From Thermoprotei archaeon (GTDB lineage: Archaea; Thermoproteota; Thermoprotei; QMSL01; B3-G16), in assembly GCA_021162845.1 (NCBI GenBank), contig JAGGXX010000047.1:1-64000 (forward strand): a stretch of 64,000 bases of DNA, given 5' to 3'. The notes beneath the pieces were generated by a model. It was not told where the DNA came from and searched no databases. It worked only from the letters and a program-made list of their open reading frames with translations. The position numbers and the translations under genes were made by a program. Shown in pieces: positions 43,341 through 53,135 of this stretch. How positions within the stretch are numbered: position 1 is the stretch's first letter; each line of letters opens with the position of its first letter.

Positions 43341-43846
43341 TTTGTGAACAGGTACCTTAATCTTTCTACGCCTTTTATCTCCTCTATTACATCCACGACT
43401 TCCTTGGGTACATATTCCTTCCAGGCACTTCCCTCTAACATTAACTTCCTTATCCTAGTAGCACTATAGAGTTCTCTCTTGTAAAAGGGTATACCCTCTA
43501 CTCGATATCCCTCTTCCTCAAAGAGCCTCCTTGAAAGTCTATCGTTTGTAAAGACTACATCGAACTTCGGCGTAAAGAGCCTAACCACGGAGACCCAGAG
43601 CGAATGCATGCCGTTTGTATCGGGTATAATGCTTATAATGCATCGCTCCAGTAACTTCCTGCTCTTCAGTGTCCTCCATATCATCTCTACCCTCTCGCCA
43701 GCTGTAAAGGGGTTCTCCCAGGTATGTGAGAACTGAGCGCTCCCTATCCCTATTATGACCTCGTCCACCCTACTAAGGGTCCACTCGAGTGCTCTTAGAT
43801 GACCATAATGAAAGGGCTGAAATCTACCTATGTAGAGCCCCCTCAT
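43298..43846 (-). CDS. nadM: Nicotinamide-nucleotide adenylyltransferase, archaeal type
   Basis: Makes NAD from NMN and ATP. It has 182 residues. MRGLYIGRFQPFHYGHLRALEWTLSRVDEVIIGIGSAQFSH holds the HxGH motif. NPFTAGERVEMIWRTL is the archaeal NadM signature, and LYSATRIRKLMLEG is the I-S-x-T-x-x-R equivalent. It lies 10 bases downstream of TFB on the same strand and could be co-transcribed with it. Confidence 0.94.
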   Translation of the reverse strand: MRGLYIGRFQPFHYGHLRALEWTLSRVDEVIIGIGSAQFSHTWENPFTAGERVEMIWRTLKSRKLLERCIISIIPDTNGMHSLWVSVVRLFTPKFDVVFTNDRLSRRLFEEEGYRVEGIPFYKRELYSATRIRKLMLEGSAWKEYVPKEVVDVIEEIKGVERLRYLFTNQASGRSRSTSKTK

Positions 43847-43856
43847 GTTAAGGCCC

Positions 43857-44846
43857 TTAGCGAACTGGGATTCTTATCTTCAGCTCCCTGGCGAGCTCCT
43901 TATACCTGTTCCTCACCGTTACCTCAGTAACTTGAGCGGCCTGCGCGACCTCCTTCTGCGTCCTTATATCCCCCTTAAGTAGCGAGGCTATATAAATGGC
44001 TGCTGCCGCTAACCCGGCTGGATCCTTACCCGCGGTTAGCCCCCTAGCCTTCGCCTCTTGGAGAATTGAGATGGCCTTCCTTATCACCGTACCATTAAGC
44101 CTTAATGCCTCAGCAATCCTAGGGACAAAGTCCACAGGATCAGCAAGCGGAACCTTAACAGCCCTCTCCCTCAACAATAAGCGGTAACAGCGCGCGACCT
44201 CCTTCTTACCTCCCTTAGTAAACTTAGCTATCTCATCTAGTGTCCTGGGAACCCTTAACTCCCTACAAGCAGCGTAAATCGCGGCAGCCATCACAGACTC
44301 TATACTCCTCCCCCTGACTAGGCCCTTCTCGACTGCCCGCCTATAAATCTCCATAGCCTGCTCCTTAACGCTCTTAGGCAAGCCCAATTGTGAGGCGATG
44401 CGCTCGAGCTCAATACTCGCCTGCTGCAAATTCCTCTCAAGGGATGTCTGAACCTTACTCCTCATCTGCCACTTACGAAGCCTAAGCATCTCGAGCCTAC
44501 GCTTATACGTGATCTCCCTGCCCAATGCGTCCTTCCCTCTCCAGTCTATAACCGTAGTCAGGTTATCTGGTGTGGCCCTCGTAAGCGGTGCTCCTACTCG
44601 GCTTCTCCTTAACTTCTCCTCTGGTGTGAAGGCCCTCCACTCAGGCCCCAAATCTATAAGCCTCTCATCCAGGACAAGACCACAACTAGTACAGGTTACC
44701 TCTCCCCTCTCATAATTATAAGTAAACGTATCCCCACCACAAGCAGGGCATCTTATCGGTAAGGTTATTATCTCATCTGATGTTCCCTCAGGATGACGAT
44801 GAGCATGACTCCACCTTCTTACCTCCTCCACAACAATCACCTCCAT
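43857..44846 (-). CDS. tfb: Transcription initiation factor B
   Basis: TFIIB homologue recruiting RNA polymerase to the TBP-DNA complex. ATG at 44846 gives 329 residues; a further-upstream ATG gives 12 more that look like untranslated leader. Zinc ribbon [43 protein letters not shown] is followed by the B-reader. The linker is [25 protein letters not shown]. Two cyclin folds follow (about 130-225 and 230-325). The C-terminal HTH reads [18 protein letters not shown]. No other TFB is in the window. Confidence 0.97.
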   Translation of the reverse strand: MEVIVVEEVRRWSHAHRHPEGTSDEIITLPIRCPACGGDTFTYNYERGEVTCTSCGLVLDERLIDLGPEWRAFTPEEKLRRSRVGAPLTRATPDNLTTVIDWRGKDALGREITYKRRLEMLRLRKWQMRSKVQTSLERNLQQASIELERIASQLGLPKSVKEQAMEIYRRAVEKGLVRGRSIESVMAAAIYAACRELRVPRTLDEIAKFTKGGKKEVARCYRLLLRERAVKVPLADPVDFVPRIAEALRLNGTVIRKAISILQEAKARGLTAGKDPAGLAAAAIYIASLLKGDIRTQKEVAQAAQVTEVTVRNRYKELARELKIRIPVR

Positions 44847-44886
44847 AAGGCTTATATACACGTATGCATATGAACTGCACATGAAG

Positions 44887-44897
44887 TATATTTAAAT
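44887..44897 (-). promoter_or_regulatory. TATA box of the TFB gene
   Basis: On the minus strand AATTTAAATATAC lies about 45 bases before the TFB ATG, behind a purine-rich CGAAAAA that could be its BRE. A nearer GTATATAAG (about 44856-44864) is a possible alternative. AT-rich, nothing else seen in 44883-45093. Confidence 0.45.
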
Positions 44898-45096
44898 TTT
44901 TCGATTAAGCAAAGAATAGAATACATTTCTGTCCTATTAAAACATTTCGCTATCGTAATGGAACAGACTGGGAAGGCCTCGCTCTTCATGTTCTTGTAAG
45001 CATCCTAGTTATCTAGATACATCCTCAGCATTTAAGAATCGATCTTTGTAAAATTATCTATAGACATAGTAATCAATTATAATAATTAGGAAATGG

Positions 45097-45185
45097 TAGC
45101 CCGGCGGGGATTCGAACCCCGGTCGGCGGGGATCCCCCCTGAACGGGCCAGAGCCCGCCATGCTTGGCCGCTACACCACCGGGCT
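45097..45185 (-). tRNA. tRNA-Gln (CUG anticodon) with a 16-nt intron
   Basis: Acceptor AGCCCGG pairs CCGGGCT, with discriminator A. D arm GTGT...GCAT. Anticodon stem GCGGG pairs CCCGC around loop CTCTGGC, whose anticodon CTG decodes CAG. T arm CGGGG-TTCGAAT-CCCCG. A CCA end is encoded (45094-45096). The anticodon stem pairs only if 16 nt are removed between positions 37 and 38. Exons are 45148-45185 and 45097-45131. Family and identity come from pairing and anticodon, not from a search. Confidence 0.93.
45132..45147 (-). other. tRNA-Gln intron at position 37/38
   Basis: Intron sequence is CCCGTTCAGGGGGGAT. Central helix: exon CTCT (32-35) with GGGG in the intron, using two G-U pairs. Bulges are GG then C at the 5' site and AT then C at the 3' site. 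Exon and intron bases are divided 2+1 and 2+1, as in the two mRNA introns of this window. The canonical 37/38 position supports the call. At 16 nt it is short for an archaeal tRNA intron. Confidence 0.85.
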
Positions 45186-45216
45186 ATATCACTTGATAGG
45201 CTTTTAATTCAAGGAT

Positions 45217-46104
45217 TTAAGTTTTCCTATGCGCATTCATGACCCTCTTGATAATATCCTTTAATTCGCATGTTCTGCAGAGATTACGTGATGTGGGCTC
45301 ACCACACTCAGGGCATCTTTTCAATCTTCCAATTTCACGCGCTTCGAGTCCCCTCGCTATCCCCTCAGCGACTTTGATTATCGCATTCCTGACATCATTT
45401 CCCTCCTCGATCCTTCGTCTAAGTAATTGCCGGACCCTATCTCTATAGGATCCCGCTACAAAAGGACATGGGAAGGCCTCTTGGAGACTTTTCCCCTTTA
45501 TCTTTAGGTATGCGTATATCTCCTCCTCTGAGCAGTATTTAAGAGGCCTCAGTCTTGGTACTAAGAGCTCATAGGCCCCTCCTAGGGAGAAGCTCCTCGT
45601 CATGTCCTTAATATTACCCTTAATAAATTTCATTAGGAATTCTTGAGCTTCATCGTCCAGTGTATGACCTGTGGAGAGTAGGTCTGCCCCCATCGTCTTA
45701 GCCATCTTATTAAGGATATATCTCCTCAGCACACCACATACGGTACATGGCTTTAACTTCAGTTTACCCCTCAGGTACAACTCACCGACTTCTCCTATCG
45801 TGAAGCCAAGTACCTTCTTTAAGCTCACTACATGATGCTCAATACCTAAATTCTCACAGTCCCTCTTAGCTGCCTCTATCCTTTTATCGCTTACCCCCGG
45901 AATGCCTTCATCCACTGTTAAGGCCATGATTACCACACGATCTCCTAGGAGTTCGCTTAAGGCGGTCAACATAGCACGACTTCCTCGTCCTCCTGAGACG
46001 GCGGCAAGTATGAACATCTCTTTATGAGAGAAGGCCCTTACCTCCATGAGGGCTCTAGATATCTTCATTAAAACAGACCTAAGCGTAATAGTTGAAGATA
46101 GCAT
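45217..46104 (-). CDS. TtuA/Ncs6-like tRNA 2-thiolation protein with degenerate PP-loop
   Basis: 295 residues of the adenine-nucleotide alpha-hydrolase fold. ATG at 46104 follows GTGAGAGGAAGG; a GTG at 46116 is the other choice. Relatives thiolate U54 or U34 of tRNA using an Fe-S cluster. Cluster cysteines are present (PCTVCGVLRRYILNK and KYCSEEEIYAYL), as is STGHTLDDEAQEFLMKF. The PP-loop reads AVSGGRGSRAML: SGGKDS has lost the aspartate and lysine. The family's N-terminal zinc finger is missing; the C-terminal one is kept (RCPECGEPTSRNLCRTCEL). Activity may therefore be altered. Convergent with nothing; it sits beside tRNA-Gln. Confidence 0.8.
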   Translation of the reverse strand: MLSSTITLRSVLMKISRALMEVRAFSHKEMFILAAVSGGRGSRAMLTALSELLGDRVVIMALTVDEGIPGVSDKRIEAAKRDCENLGIEHHVVSLKKVLGFTIGEVGELYLRGKLKLKPCTVCGVLRRYILNKMAKTMGADLLSTGHTLDDEAQEFLMKFIKGNIKDMTRSFSLGGAYELLVPRLRPLKYCSEEEIYAYLKIKGKSLQEAFPCPFVAGSYRDRVRQLLRRRIEEGNDVRNAIIKVAEGIARGLEAREIGRLKRCPECGEPTSRNLCRTCELKDIIKRVMNAHRKT

Positions 46105-46163
46105 CCTTCCTCTCACTATAAAAGCTGATCTATCTGTATGGGGATAGGGAAAAAGCCTGTTCC

Positions 46164-47471
46164 TTATCTCCTACCCAACCTCTTGAATACGCTCCATCCC
46201 GGATAAACAGCCTCTTCGCCTAATCGTTCTTCAATTCTAAGAAGCCTATTGTACTTTGCAGTCCTCTCTCCCCTAGCTGGGGCTCCAGTCTTTATTAACC
46301 CCGAGTTTAAAGCCACTGCTAAGTCCGCTATAGTGGTATCCTCGGTCTCTCCGGATCTGTGACTAACTATCACATTATAACCCTGACTGAATGCTATTCC
46401 AGCGGCGTCCATAGCCTCTGTTAGCGTTCCTATTTGGTTAACCTTTAGGAGTAGGGCGTTCGCAGCGCCCAACTCTATGCCCTTTCGTAACCTTTCTGGG
46501 TTAGTTACGAACAGGTCATCGCCCACTATTTGAACCTTTCCCTTGAACATCTTCGTTATTATACTAAATCCCTCGTAGTCCTCTTCGTAGAAGGGGTCTT
46601 CGATTGACTTTATGGGATACTCGCTGACTATCGCCTCATAGTACTCAAGCATCTGATCCCTGCTGAGTAGCTTCCCGTCGATCTCATATTTTCCATCATG
46701 ATAGAAGCTACTCGCCGCCGCATCTAAGGCCAGGACTATTTCCCTCTCAGGATCGTATCCTGCGTTTTGAATTGACTTAATGAGCGCATCTAGCGCTTCT
46801 CTAGTCTTTTCCATCGGTGGCGCGAACCCTCCTTCATCACCCACATTAACCGCTGTTACTCCGTACTCTCGTTTAAGGTAAGCCTTAAGCTCGTGGTACA
46901 CTTCACAGCCCATGCGTAATGCCTCACTGAACTTCTCGGCTCCTACAGGCATTATCATGAATTCCTGTATACTAAGCTTGTTCCCAGCATGCTTCCCGCC
47001 GTTCAATATGTTCATCATAGGAACTGGGAGAATGTGCGCTCTGATGCCACCTATGTACCTGAAGAGCTCCATACCCGCAGTAGAAGCAGCAGCCTTAGCG
47101 TTAGCTAAGGAGACGCCCAATATGGCATTTGCACCTAACTTTGACTTATTCTTAGTGCCATCTAACGTGAGGAGAATGCGATCTAGATCCCTTTGCCTTC
47201 TGGAATCCATGCCCGTTATTATTGGAGCTATTATGGTGTTCACGTTATCGACGGCCCTCTTAACTCCTAATCCATGATATCTCTTGCCGCCGTCCCTTAT
47301 TTCAACCGCCTCATGTACTCCCTTAGAAGCACCGGCTGGCACCTCAGCTACTCCAATACCGCCTCCCTCAGTCCTTATCTCGACCTCAACCGTTGGATTA
47401 CCACGTGAATCCAGGACCTCCCTGGCTTTGACGTATGCTATTTTGTACGCGCTCTCCTCGTTTACCTTCAT
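46164..47471 (-). CDS. eno: Enolase
   Basis: Interconverts 2-phosphoglycerate and phosphoenolpyruvate. It has 435 residues, typical length. [18 protein letters not shown] at the N-terminus, [17 protein letters not shown] (mobile loop), [36 protein letters not shown] with a metal ligand, and [21 protein letters not shown] with catalytic residues. It supplies phosphoenolpyruvate upstream of the ferredoxin oxidoreductase reaction. The TIM-barrel gene ends 8 bases away on the same strand. Confidence 0.98.
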   Translation of the reverse strand: MKVNEESAYKIAYVKAREVLDSRGNPTVEVEIRTEGGGIGVAEVPAGASKGVHEAVEIRDGGKRYHGLGVKRAVDNVNTIIAPIITGMDSRRQRDLDRILLTLDGTKNKSKLGANAILGVSLANAKAAASTAGMELFRYIGGIRAHILPVPMMNILNGGKHAGNKLSIQEFMIMPVGAEKFSEALRMGCEVYHELKAYLKREYGVTAVNVGDEGGFAPPMEKTREALDALIKSIQNAGYDPEREIVLALDAAASSFYHDGKYEIDGKLLSRDQMLEYYEAIVSEYPIKSIEDPFYEEDYEGFSIITKMFKGKVQIVGDDLFVTNPERLRKGIELGAANALLLKVNQIGTLTEAMDAAGIAFSQGYNVIVSHRSGETEDTTIADLAVALNSGLIKTGAPARGERTAKYNRLLRIEERLGEEAVYPGWSVFKRLGRR

Positions 47472-47479
47472 GACATCCC

Positions 47480-48310
47480 CTACCTAAGTTTCTCCCTTAG
47501 AGAGATAAGTATATTGCCTAAATCCTCAATTGAAGCGCGCTTGTTCTTATGTCGTAAGAACATCTCAAGTAACAGGAACTTCGCGCCGCTCTTCCTTACT
47601 TCGTCTATTACATACGCTATATTCAGCTCTCCTTTACCTAGTACCAGGTGATCCAGGACCCTATCCCCTTCGACTTTATAATCGTGTAAGTGGATGACCT
47701 CTATCCTACCTCGTAACCGTTTAAACCACTCACTAAGCTCGTCTCCCCCTCCTTTCTTTTTCATATTTGCCCCCTTCACGTGCCCCACATCAAGACAGGC
47801 CCTTAATCCTTCGTTTTCCTTAAGAAGTCCCCATATCTCATCCACTGAGCCTAAGAAATCAGTAGGGTTGTTCTCCAAGGTAGGGATGATGTTGGCCTCC
47901 TTACACATCCTGCATATCTCCTTTACCGATCTACGCGTCGCAGCATAAGCTGCCTTATATACCTCCTCATATTCAGTAGCTTCTTTAGTGAAGACGTGAA
48001 AATTGAAATAATGGCTTTCGAGCCGGGAGGCGAACTCCACGCACCTCCTGTACACCTTCAATGCGGCCCTCCTTATGACATCACGTGGGCTCCCTAAACT
48101 TATATCGCGCCATGGTCCATGTATCCCCACTTCGATTCCGTACCCTCTTATACTCTTTACAAGCTCTTCCATCTCGAATTCATCTATCGCTTCTGGCCAT
48201 GGGTAATCCAAGGATATCTCTACATAGTCAAATCCTCTCTCATGGACAACTTGAATTAAATCTATAAGCCTCCCACTACCGTACCACACTGGCAAACCAA
48301 GATATATCAT
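47480..48310 (-). CDS. Xylose-isomerase-like TIM-barrel (sugar phosphate isomerase/epimerase or endonuclease IV fold)
   Basis: 276 residues. [74 protein letters not shown] and [21 protein letters not shown] give the alternating metal-binding His/Glu/Asp pattern of the family. Endonuclease IV and sugar epimerases cannot be told apart here. The C-terminal [14 protein letters not shown] places the last metal ligand. It lies 8 bases ahead of enolase on the same strand and could share its transcript. Confidence 0.82.
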   Translation of the reverse strand: MIYLGLPVWYGSGRLIDLIQVVHERGFDYVEISLDYPWPEAIDEFEMEELVKSIRGYGIEVGIHGPWRDISLGSPRDVIRRAALKVYRRCVEFASRLESHYFNFHVFTKEATEYEEVYKAAYAATRRSVKEICRMCKEANIIPTLENNPTDFLGSVDEIWGLLKENEGLRACLDVGHVKGANMKKKGGGDELSEWFKRLRGRIEVIHLHDYKVEGDRVLDHLVLGKGELNIAYVIDEVRKSGAKFLLLEMFLRHKNKRASIEDLGNILISLREKLR

Positions 48311-48377
48311 GGGTCTCCCCCTTTAGAGGGATCAAAAATAAGTACGACCTCTGTTTCGCGGTCCTAGTCCCTTAACT

Positions 48378-48779
48378 TTAATGTCCTGTCAGCCGCGGCC
48401 TGAACTTTACGCCGTACTCTATTATGCCCTCTTCTCCGTCTTCGCGTATCTTCCTGAAAACCGCTTCAACCTCCATACCTATCTCAACTTCGGAGAGGTC
48501 GATATCCGTTAACTGAGCTAGTACCTTAGTGCCATCTAAGAGCTCCACCACTGCGATCGCGTATGGAGCGTACTTCTCATATCCCCTAGGCGGGCTCCTT
48601 ATGATAGTATACGTCACGACAACTCCTCTCTCAGGCAACTTTACCTCCACGAGATTTCTGCTATGGCATACAGGACATACTCTACGTGGTGGATAGTAAC
48701 GTCTACCGCATGATAGGCATTCGGTACCTACTAACCTATATCTATATGCTCTCTCCCTCCAATACCTAGGCACGCTCAT
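48378..48779 (-). CDS. DUF35 OB-fold zinc-ribbon protein
   Basis: 133 residues from the ATG at 48779, preceded by AAGGTGATGTGC. LVGTECLSCGRRYYPPRRVCPVCHSRNLVEVKL holds the rubredoxin-like zinc ribbon. EYGVKFRPRL closes the OB domain. In archaea this family bridges thiolase and HMG-CoA synthase into one complex that channels acetoacetyl-CoA. It lies 10 bases after the thiolase gene in the same operon, which matches that role. Confidence 0.92.
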   Translation of the reverse strand: MSVPRYWRERAYRYRLVGTECLSCGRRYYPPRRVCPVCHSRNLVEVKLPERGVVVTYTIIRSPPRGYEKYAPYAIAVVELLDGTKVLAQLTDIDLSEVEIGMEVEAVFRKIREDGEEGIIEYGVKFRPRLTGH

Positions 48780-48789
48780 GCACATCACC

Positions 48790-49947
48790 TTAATCCGCCC
48801 TACTTAGGATATGAATAGCCACAGTTCCCCCAACTCCTCCTGTTGATTGTAATAAGGCGTTCTCAGCATTAGGTACCTGATTCTTACCTGCATCTCCTCT
48901 AAGTTGAAGGATCGCGTCTATGGCCTGGTATATTCCAGTAGCTCCTACGGGATGGCCCCTAGCCTTGAGCCCTCCCATAGTATTTGTGGGTACTCGTCCA
49001 TCAGGAGCTATCTCACCTTCCTTGACCAGTACCGCTCCCCTTCCTCTCTCCGCAAATCCTAGATCCTCAAGGGCTAAGATACCCAATATGGTGAACGCAT
49101 CGTGCACTTCCAGCACATTTATATCCTTAGGCTCTAACTTAGCCTGTTTATATGCCTTCCTTGAAGCTAAGACGGTAGCTCTTAGGCTAAGCATATCGTC
49201 CCTCTCATAAATTGAGAGGTAGTCGGTTGCCACAGCGGAAGCCCTTATCACTATCGGCGTATCAGTCAGTTTCTTAGCTCTTTCAAGCGTGGTTAACACG
49301 AGCACAGCGGCGCCGTCGCTTATAGGTGCGCATTCGAGTAGGTGTATCGGATCAGCTATAAGGGGTGATCGCAATACATCCTCTAGCTTAACTCGCCTCC
49401 TAAAGCGGGCATGAGGCGTGTTAACGGCGTTTTCATGCATAAGGACGGCGAAGTTAGCTATATCCTCCTGCTTCACGCCATATTTATGCATATATAGCCT
49501 ATAGACGAGGGCATTCAGCCCTACGAACGTGACTCCGCTATATATCGTGTATTCCATGTCATCCGCCATTGCCAGGGAAAACGTGACATCTGGCGTGAGT
49601 CTATCGGTCATCTTCTCCACGCCTCCTGCCAGGACTACGTCATAGAGGCCTGAGGCCACAGCCATATATGCTTGATGTAGGCTTACACCACCTGATGCGC
49701 ATGCTGCCTCGATTTTTGCAGCAGCTATGCCTGGATGCCCTATGTAGCCTGCTAGGAGCGCGCCTAAGTGTTCTTGTTCCTGTAATGTCCCGCTCATCAT
49801 GTTCCCAACGTAGAGAGCATCCACATCATCTATTCCCGCATCTTCAAGTGCCCTTAAAGAAGCCTCCACGAATAGGTCCCTTAAGGAGCGCTCCCATAAC
49901 TCGCCTATCTTAGTATATCCTATCCCGACTATAGCTACCTCCCTCAT
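48790..49947 (-). CDS. Acetyl-CoA C-acetyltransferase (thiolase), SCP-x/archaeal type
   Basis: Condenses two acetyl-CoA to acetoacetyl-CoA, first step of the mevalonate pathway. ATG at 49947 with GAGGTGAG close upstream; 385 residues. VAIVGIGYTKIGELWERSL is the N-terminus. The catalytic Cys lies in KIEAACASGGVSLHQAYMAVASG (about 85). HDAFTILGILALEDLGF follows. The basic His lies in GGLKARGHPVGATGIYQAID. It overlaps the HMG-CoA synthase stop by a few bases, so the complex is co-translated. Confidence 0.94.
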   Translation of the reverse strand: MREVAIVGIGYTKIGELWERSLRDLFVEASLRALEDAGIDDVDALYVGNMMSGTLQEQEHLGALLAGYIGHPGIAAAKIEAACASGGVSLHQAYMAVASGLYDVVLAGGVEKMTDRLTPDVTFSLAMADDMEYTIYSGVTFVGLNALVYRLYMHKYGVKQEDIANFAVLMHENAVNTPHARFRRRVKLEDVLRSPLIADPIHLLECAPISDGAAVLVLTTLERAKKLTDTPIVIRASAVATDYLSIYERDDMLSLRATVLASRKAYKQAKLEPKDINVLEVHDAFTILGILALEDLGFAERGRGAVLVKEGEIAPDGRVPTNTMGGLKARGHPVGATGIYQAIDAILQLRGDAGKNQVPNAENALLQSTGGVGGTVAIHILSRAD

Positions 49948-49952
49948 ATCCC

Positions 49953-50996
49953 TCACCTCATACGTATCTTCCCCCTATGGATGAGATACTTCGCGTAGTC
50001 CAGGTATTTCCGCCTCCCCAGATAATCAGCGACCTTAGGTGCTAGGTCGCGCCTTGCCTCTATTGCATCCTGAACTACTATGCTAAAGGCATCGCTACCG
50101 GCTCCGGATCCGAATGAGACCGCTAAGATCCTTTCTCCGGGTTTAGCCATGTCAAGTATATTCGCTAGGCCTATTAACATGGCCGCCGCATACGTATTCC
50201 CTATCCTATCGCATAGGAGCCCTGGTTTAACCTGATCCATGTTAAATCCGAGCCTCCGTGCCGCGGTTAAGGGGAATTTTACGTTTGGTTGGTGAAATAC
50301 GGCATAATTGAAGTCCGTTGCCTTAAGCCCTAGCTCTTCCATGAGCCCTTTTGCCGCATTGATTATGTGCTTGAAATAAGCGGGCTCCCCCGTGAACCTC
50401 CCAGTGTGCATTGGATAAAATCGCCCTTCACGTCGCCAGAAATCGGGAGTATCCGTCACATAGGAGTGAGAACCCTCGATGTAGGCCAACGTCTCATGAG
50501 ACTTAGTGCTTAAGATGTAAGCTGCTGCGCCGCAGCCCGCAGTGTACTCTAAGGCGTCCTTTGGCCTCCCTTGAGCCGTATCCACTCCTATGGCCAGTGC
50601 ATATCTTACCATCCCGGAGGCTACTAATGCTATTGAAGATTGCAGGCCCTCCGTTCCCGCCTTGCAGGCGAACTCCAGATCAGCTGCTAGCGTATTCGGT
50701 GTGATACCGAGCACTTCGGCCACGATGGTAGCGCTTGGTTTAACGGCATAGGGCTTACTCTCCGTGCCCAACCTAACAGATCCTATATCCCTTGGATCTA
50801 TATTAGCCCTTTTCAAGGCATTTTTAGCTGCTTCTACAGCCATCGTAATAGAATCCTCATCGAGACCTACGACGCTCTTCTCCTCGATTGGTACCTGCAC
50901 GACATTCCAGATCCTCGCTATCTCTTTTGCTTTTATCCTGTACATGGGGATGTAGGCACCATAGCCGACGATGCCTACATCACTAGCTGTCCTCAT
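49953..50996 (-). CDS. Hydroxymethylglutaryl-CoA synthase, archaeal
   Basis: Adds acetyl-CoA to acetoacetyl-CoA to give HMG-CoA for isoprenoid and ether-lipid synthesis. It has 347 residues. [16 protein letters not shown] is the conserved N-terminus. The catalytic Cys is in [14 protein letters not shown] (about 114), His in [19 protein letters not shown], and Glu in [31 protein letters not shown] closes the fold. It heads a three-gene operon with thiolase and DUF35, and its products feed the prenyl synthase at 33-34 kb. HMG-CoA reductase is not in the window. Confidence 0.95.
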   Translation of the reverse strand: MRTASDVGIVGYGAYIPMYRIKAKEIARIWNVVQVPIEEKSVVGLDEDSITMAVEAAKNALKRANIDPRDIGSVRLGTESKPYAVKPSATIVAEVLGITPNTLAADLEFACKAGTEGLQSSIALVASGMVRYALAIGVDTAQGRPKDALEYTAGCGAAAYILSTKSHETLAYIEGSHSYVTDTPDFWRREGRFYPMHTGRFTGEPAYFKHIINAAKGLMEELGLKATDFNYAVFHQPNVKFPLTAARRLGFNMDQVKPGLLCDRIGNTYAAAMLIGLANILDMAKPGERILAVSFGSGAGSDAFSIVVQDAIEARRDLAPKVADYLGRRKYLDYAKYLIHRGKIRMR

Positions 50997-51065
50997 AAAA
51001 CCTCACGGTGAAATATAGGAGTCATGAGACTATTTTACGCTTTCTGTCGAAATATTATACGACAA

Positions 51066-51599
51066 TTACTCAAGTAACTTGATAACATTAGTCAATTGCG
51101 CTCTAATCTCCTCTAACTCCTTCCTAATCTTACTAAGCCTCCCTTCTAACTCCTCCCTTTTATCCCTCTCCTCCTTATATTTTCTCGTGAGCTCCTCGGC
51201 CTTCTTCTCTAGTTCTTTAACTTTCTCCTCGAGCTCCTCATACCTCTTTCCTACTAGCTCCTCAGGTAACGTTAACTTAAAGCCCTCCCTCACTATTCTC
51301 TCGTACGTCTCCCTAACTAACTTACCCGCCTTAGTCCTCCTGCCTAAGTGATTCCTTATCGTCCCCTCAGACCTCCCTAAGTCATCTGCTATTTCGCTCA
51401 CGCTCATCCCCGCTCTCTCCCTAGCAAGGGCGCCGGCCGCTACTGCTAGGGAGTCTATCCACGTGATCCTCTCCTCACTTTCCCTTATCTCGTCGAGTAC
51501 ATCCTTCCTCAGGAGAGTGCCTATTAGGAGGGCTGTCTCAAGCTTATGTATCTCCTCTCTACCTATCGGCCTTACAGGTATTTCCTCGCTCATGCTCAT
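51066..51599 (-). CDS. HTH regulator with long C-terminal coiled coil
   Basis: 177 residues. The N-terminal half has an HTH: AGMSVSEIADDLGRSEGTIRNHLGRRTKAGKLV. It is followed by a Glu/Lys-rich coiled coil over about 118-175 (ELEEKVKELEKKAEELTRKYKEERDKREELEGRL). Archaeal proteins with this plan are annotated as transcription regulators, and the coil suggests a dimer or oligomer. The gene ends 65 bases from KaiC on the same strand, so it may sense or report KaiC state. No other evidence on targets. Confidence 0.78.
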   Translation of the reverse strand: MSMSEEIPVRPIGREEIHKLETALLIGTLLRKDVLDEIRESEERITWIDSLAVAAGALARERAGMSVSEIADDLGRSEGTIRNHLGRRTKAGKLVRETYERIVREGFKLTLPEELVGKRYEELEEKVKELEKKAEELTRKYKEERDKREELEGRLSKIRKELEEIRAQLTNVIKLLE

Positions 51600-51665
51600 A
51601 ACCTCATCATAATGGACTAAGAAGAAGGATAAATAAAATTACGTCTTTTTTAGACTAAGTTACCC

Positions 51666-52415
51666 TCACTCCTCGAACAGCACTCCCCGCCTTACCTTAA
51701 GCACCTTGTCGGGGTAGATGACTATCCCCTTATCTGTTATGTCAAACGGATGTCGTCTCATGCTATGTGATGTACCGCGCATCTTCCAGACTATCACGCT
51801 CCTCCTTAGTTCTCCCTCATACTCGTCTAGATCGAGACGGATTATGCCATCGGCAGCATGTTCTACGCCTGGACCACCGAAGCCTCGCTCAGTTGAGCTT
51901 ACCTGGCTTACTAAGATCGAAGTACATCCCATGCCAGATAATATCCTCTTCAGCTGCATCACTACACCCCTAGCAACTGATGGCTTGGTTAGATAAAGTG
52001 TGGAGACCGAGTCTATCACGACACGCTGTGCGTGGGTATCTCTTATGGCTCTCCTTAATACGTCGACTAACTCGTGTACATCGTCAGGATTCTTCACGAC
52101 ATACCTCTCCCTTTTGGCGTATTCGCCTATCCCTCCCGTGAACGCATCTACTATTGCGAAGAGCCCTTCCTGTACATATTCCCTAACATTCCATCCGAAC
52201 TTGGCCATATTATCCATTATCTGCTTAGGATGCTCCTCGAGAGCAACCAAAACCCCTGTCTCACCTCTTATGAGCCCGTGATAAAGGAATTGCTGTCCTA
52301 GTATGGATTTACCGGTCCCTGGTCCCCCCGAGAGGAGCACCACGTTTCTCCTAGGTATCCCTCCGTGTAGTATCTGGTCAAGCCCGGGTATCCCCGTCTC
52401 CACTCTCTCCGACAT
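51666..52415 (-). CDS. KaiC-like RecA-family ATPase
   Basis: 249 residues, one RecA-type domain. [44 protein letters not shown] carries Walker A (about 30-37). [20 protein letters not shown] carries Walker [24 protein letters not shown] is the family's C-terminal block. KaiC-like proteins in archaea act as oligomeric signalling ATPases, often tied to transcription or motility. Nearby genes are an HTH coil protein and two roadblock-like proteins. Confidence 0.93.
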   Translation of the reverse strand: MSERVETGIPGLDQILHGGIPRRNVVLLSGGPGTGKSILGQQFLYHGLIRGETGVLVALEEHPKQIMDNMAKFGWNVREYVQEGLFAIVDAFTGGIGEYAKRERYVVKNPDDVHELVDVLRRAIRDTHAQRVVIDSVSTLYLTKPSVARGVVMQLKRILSGMGCTSILVSQVSSTERGFGGPGVEHAADGIIRLDLDEYEGELRRSVIVWKMRGTSHSMRRHPFDITDKGIVIYPDKVLKVRRGVLFEE

Positions 52416-52493
52416 CTACACCCCAATCGAATACTACGAAGTACGCCTGTATTAACGTTAGCCATCAGCACTGGGCTGAAAGCTCTGAGAGAG

Positions 52494-53135
52494 TTATTTA
52501 CCGTACTTCCTTATTATGTAATCATCGATTGCCCTAAAGACTGCTTCATGACTCCTCCGGCTCTCTGGCTCATCGTTAGCATATCTAACAATATAGCACG
52601 CGTTCGCCCTATCGACCATGCCCAGCATTAACCCGCCCCCAGGAACCTTAATATCGAGGTGTTTAGCGCTAACGAGCGTCCTCTGTATGCCATCTAAGAT
52701 CTCTTTAGCTAAGGCTGCCTCCTCTTCACTTCGCTTCCTATCGCCTATCGTGCTTTCCACGAGTAAGCCTGATTTATCGGCTATCGTTATCGACTTAAGG
52801 TCGTATGCTACTAATAAATCCTTTAATGTTGTCGCTCTCATAAAGGGCACTTCCTCTTCCCTGACTCTCTGGGGTTGAGCATACATCTGTGCGTAACCCC
52901 CCACCACCATCTGAGCTAGTAGCTTTATGGAGCTCGCGTATTCCATGATGAACTTGCCTAAAGCCCTGTTGGCCTCCTTGATGTCCGATGCAAGTCTCTT
53001 GTGTAGCGCGCGTACCAGGAGAAACGTGATCAATGTGTAAAGACCTAAGAAGAAAATATCCTTCAGCGTTATAGACATCAATAGCTCAAGTAAGGCGCTC
53101 ATTAAGCTATCCGAGCTCAAAAGGATCACCTTCAT
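52494..53135 (-). CDS. Membrane-anchored roadblock/LC7-like protein
   Basis: 213 residues from ATG 53135; ATG 53102, just beyond the next gene's stop, would remove 11 residues. A single membrane helix, MSITLKDIFFLGLYTLITFLLVRAL (about 20-44), leads into a helix and then a domain from about 100. That part (LLVAYDLKSITIADKSGLLVESTIGDR through GLMLGMVDRANACYIVRYANDEP) resembles the roadblock fold. Roadblock proteins bind small GTPases. The start overlaps the neighbouring roadblock-like gene by 29 bases. Confidence 0.6.
   Translation of the reverse strand: MKVILLSSDSLMSALLELLMSITLKDIFFLGLYTLITFLLVRALHKRLASDIKEANRALGKFIMEYASSIKLLAQMVVGGYAQMYAQPQRVREEEVPFMRATTLKDLLVAYDLKSITIADKSGLLVESTIGDRKRSEEEAALAKEILDGIQRTLVSAKHLDIKVPGGGLMLGMVDRANACYIVRYANDEPESRRSHEAVFRAIDDYIIRKYGK

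Noticed and set aside
45097-45185. Intronless reading of the tRNA
   Set aside because: Without removing 16 nt the anticodon stem does not pair and the variable region is far too long.
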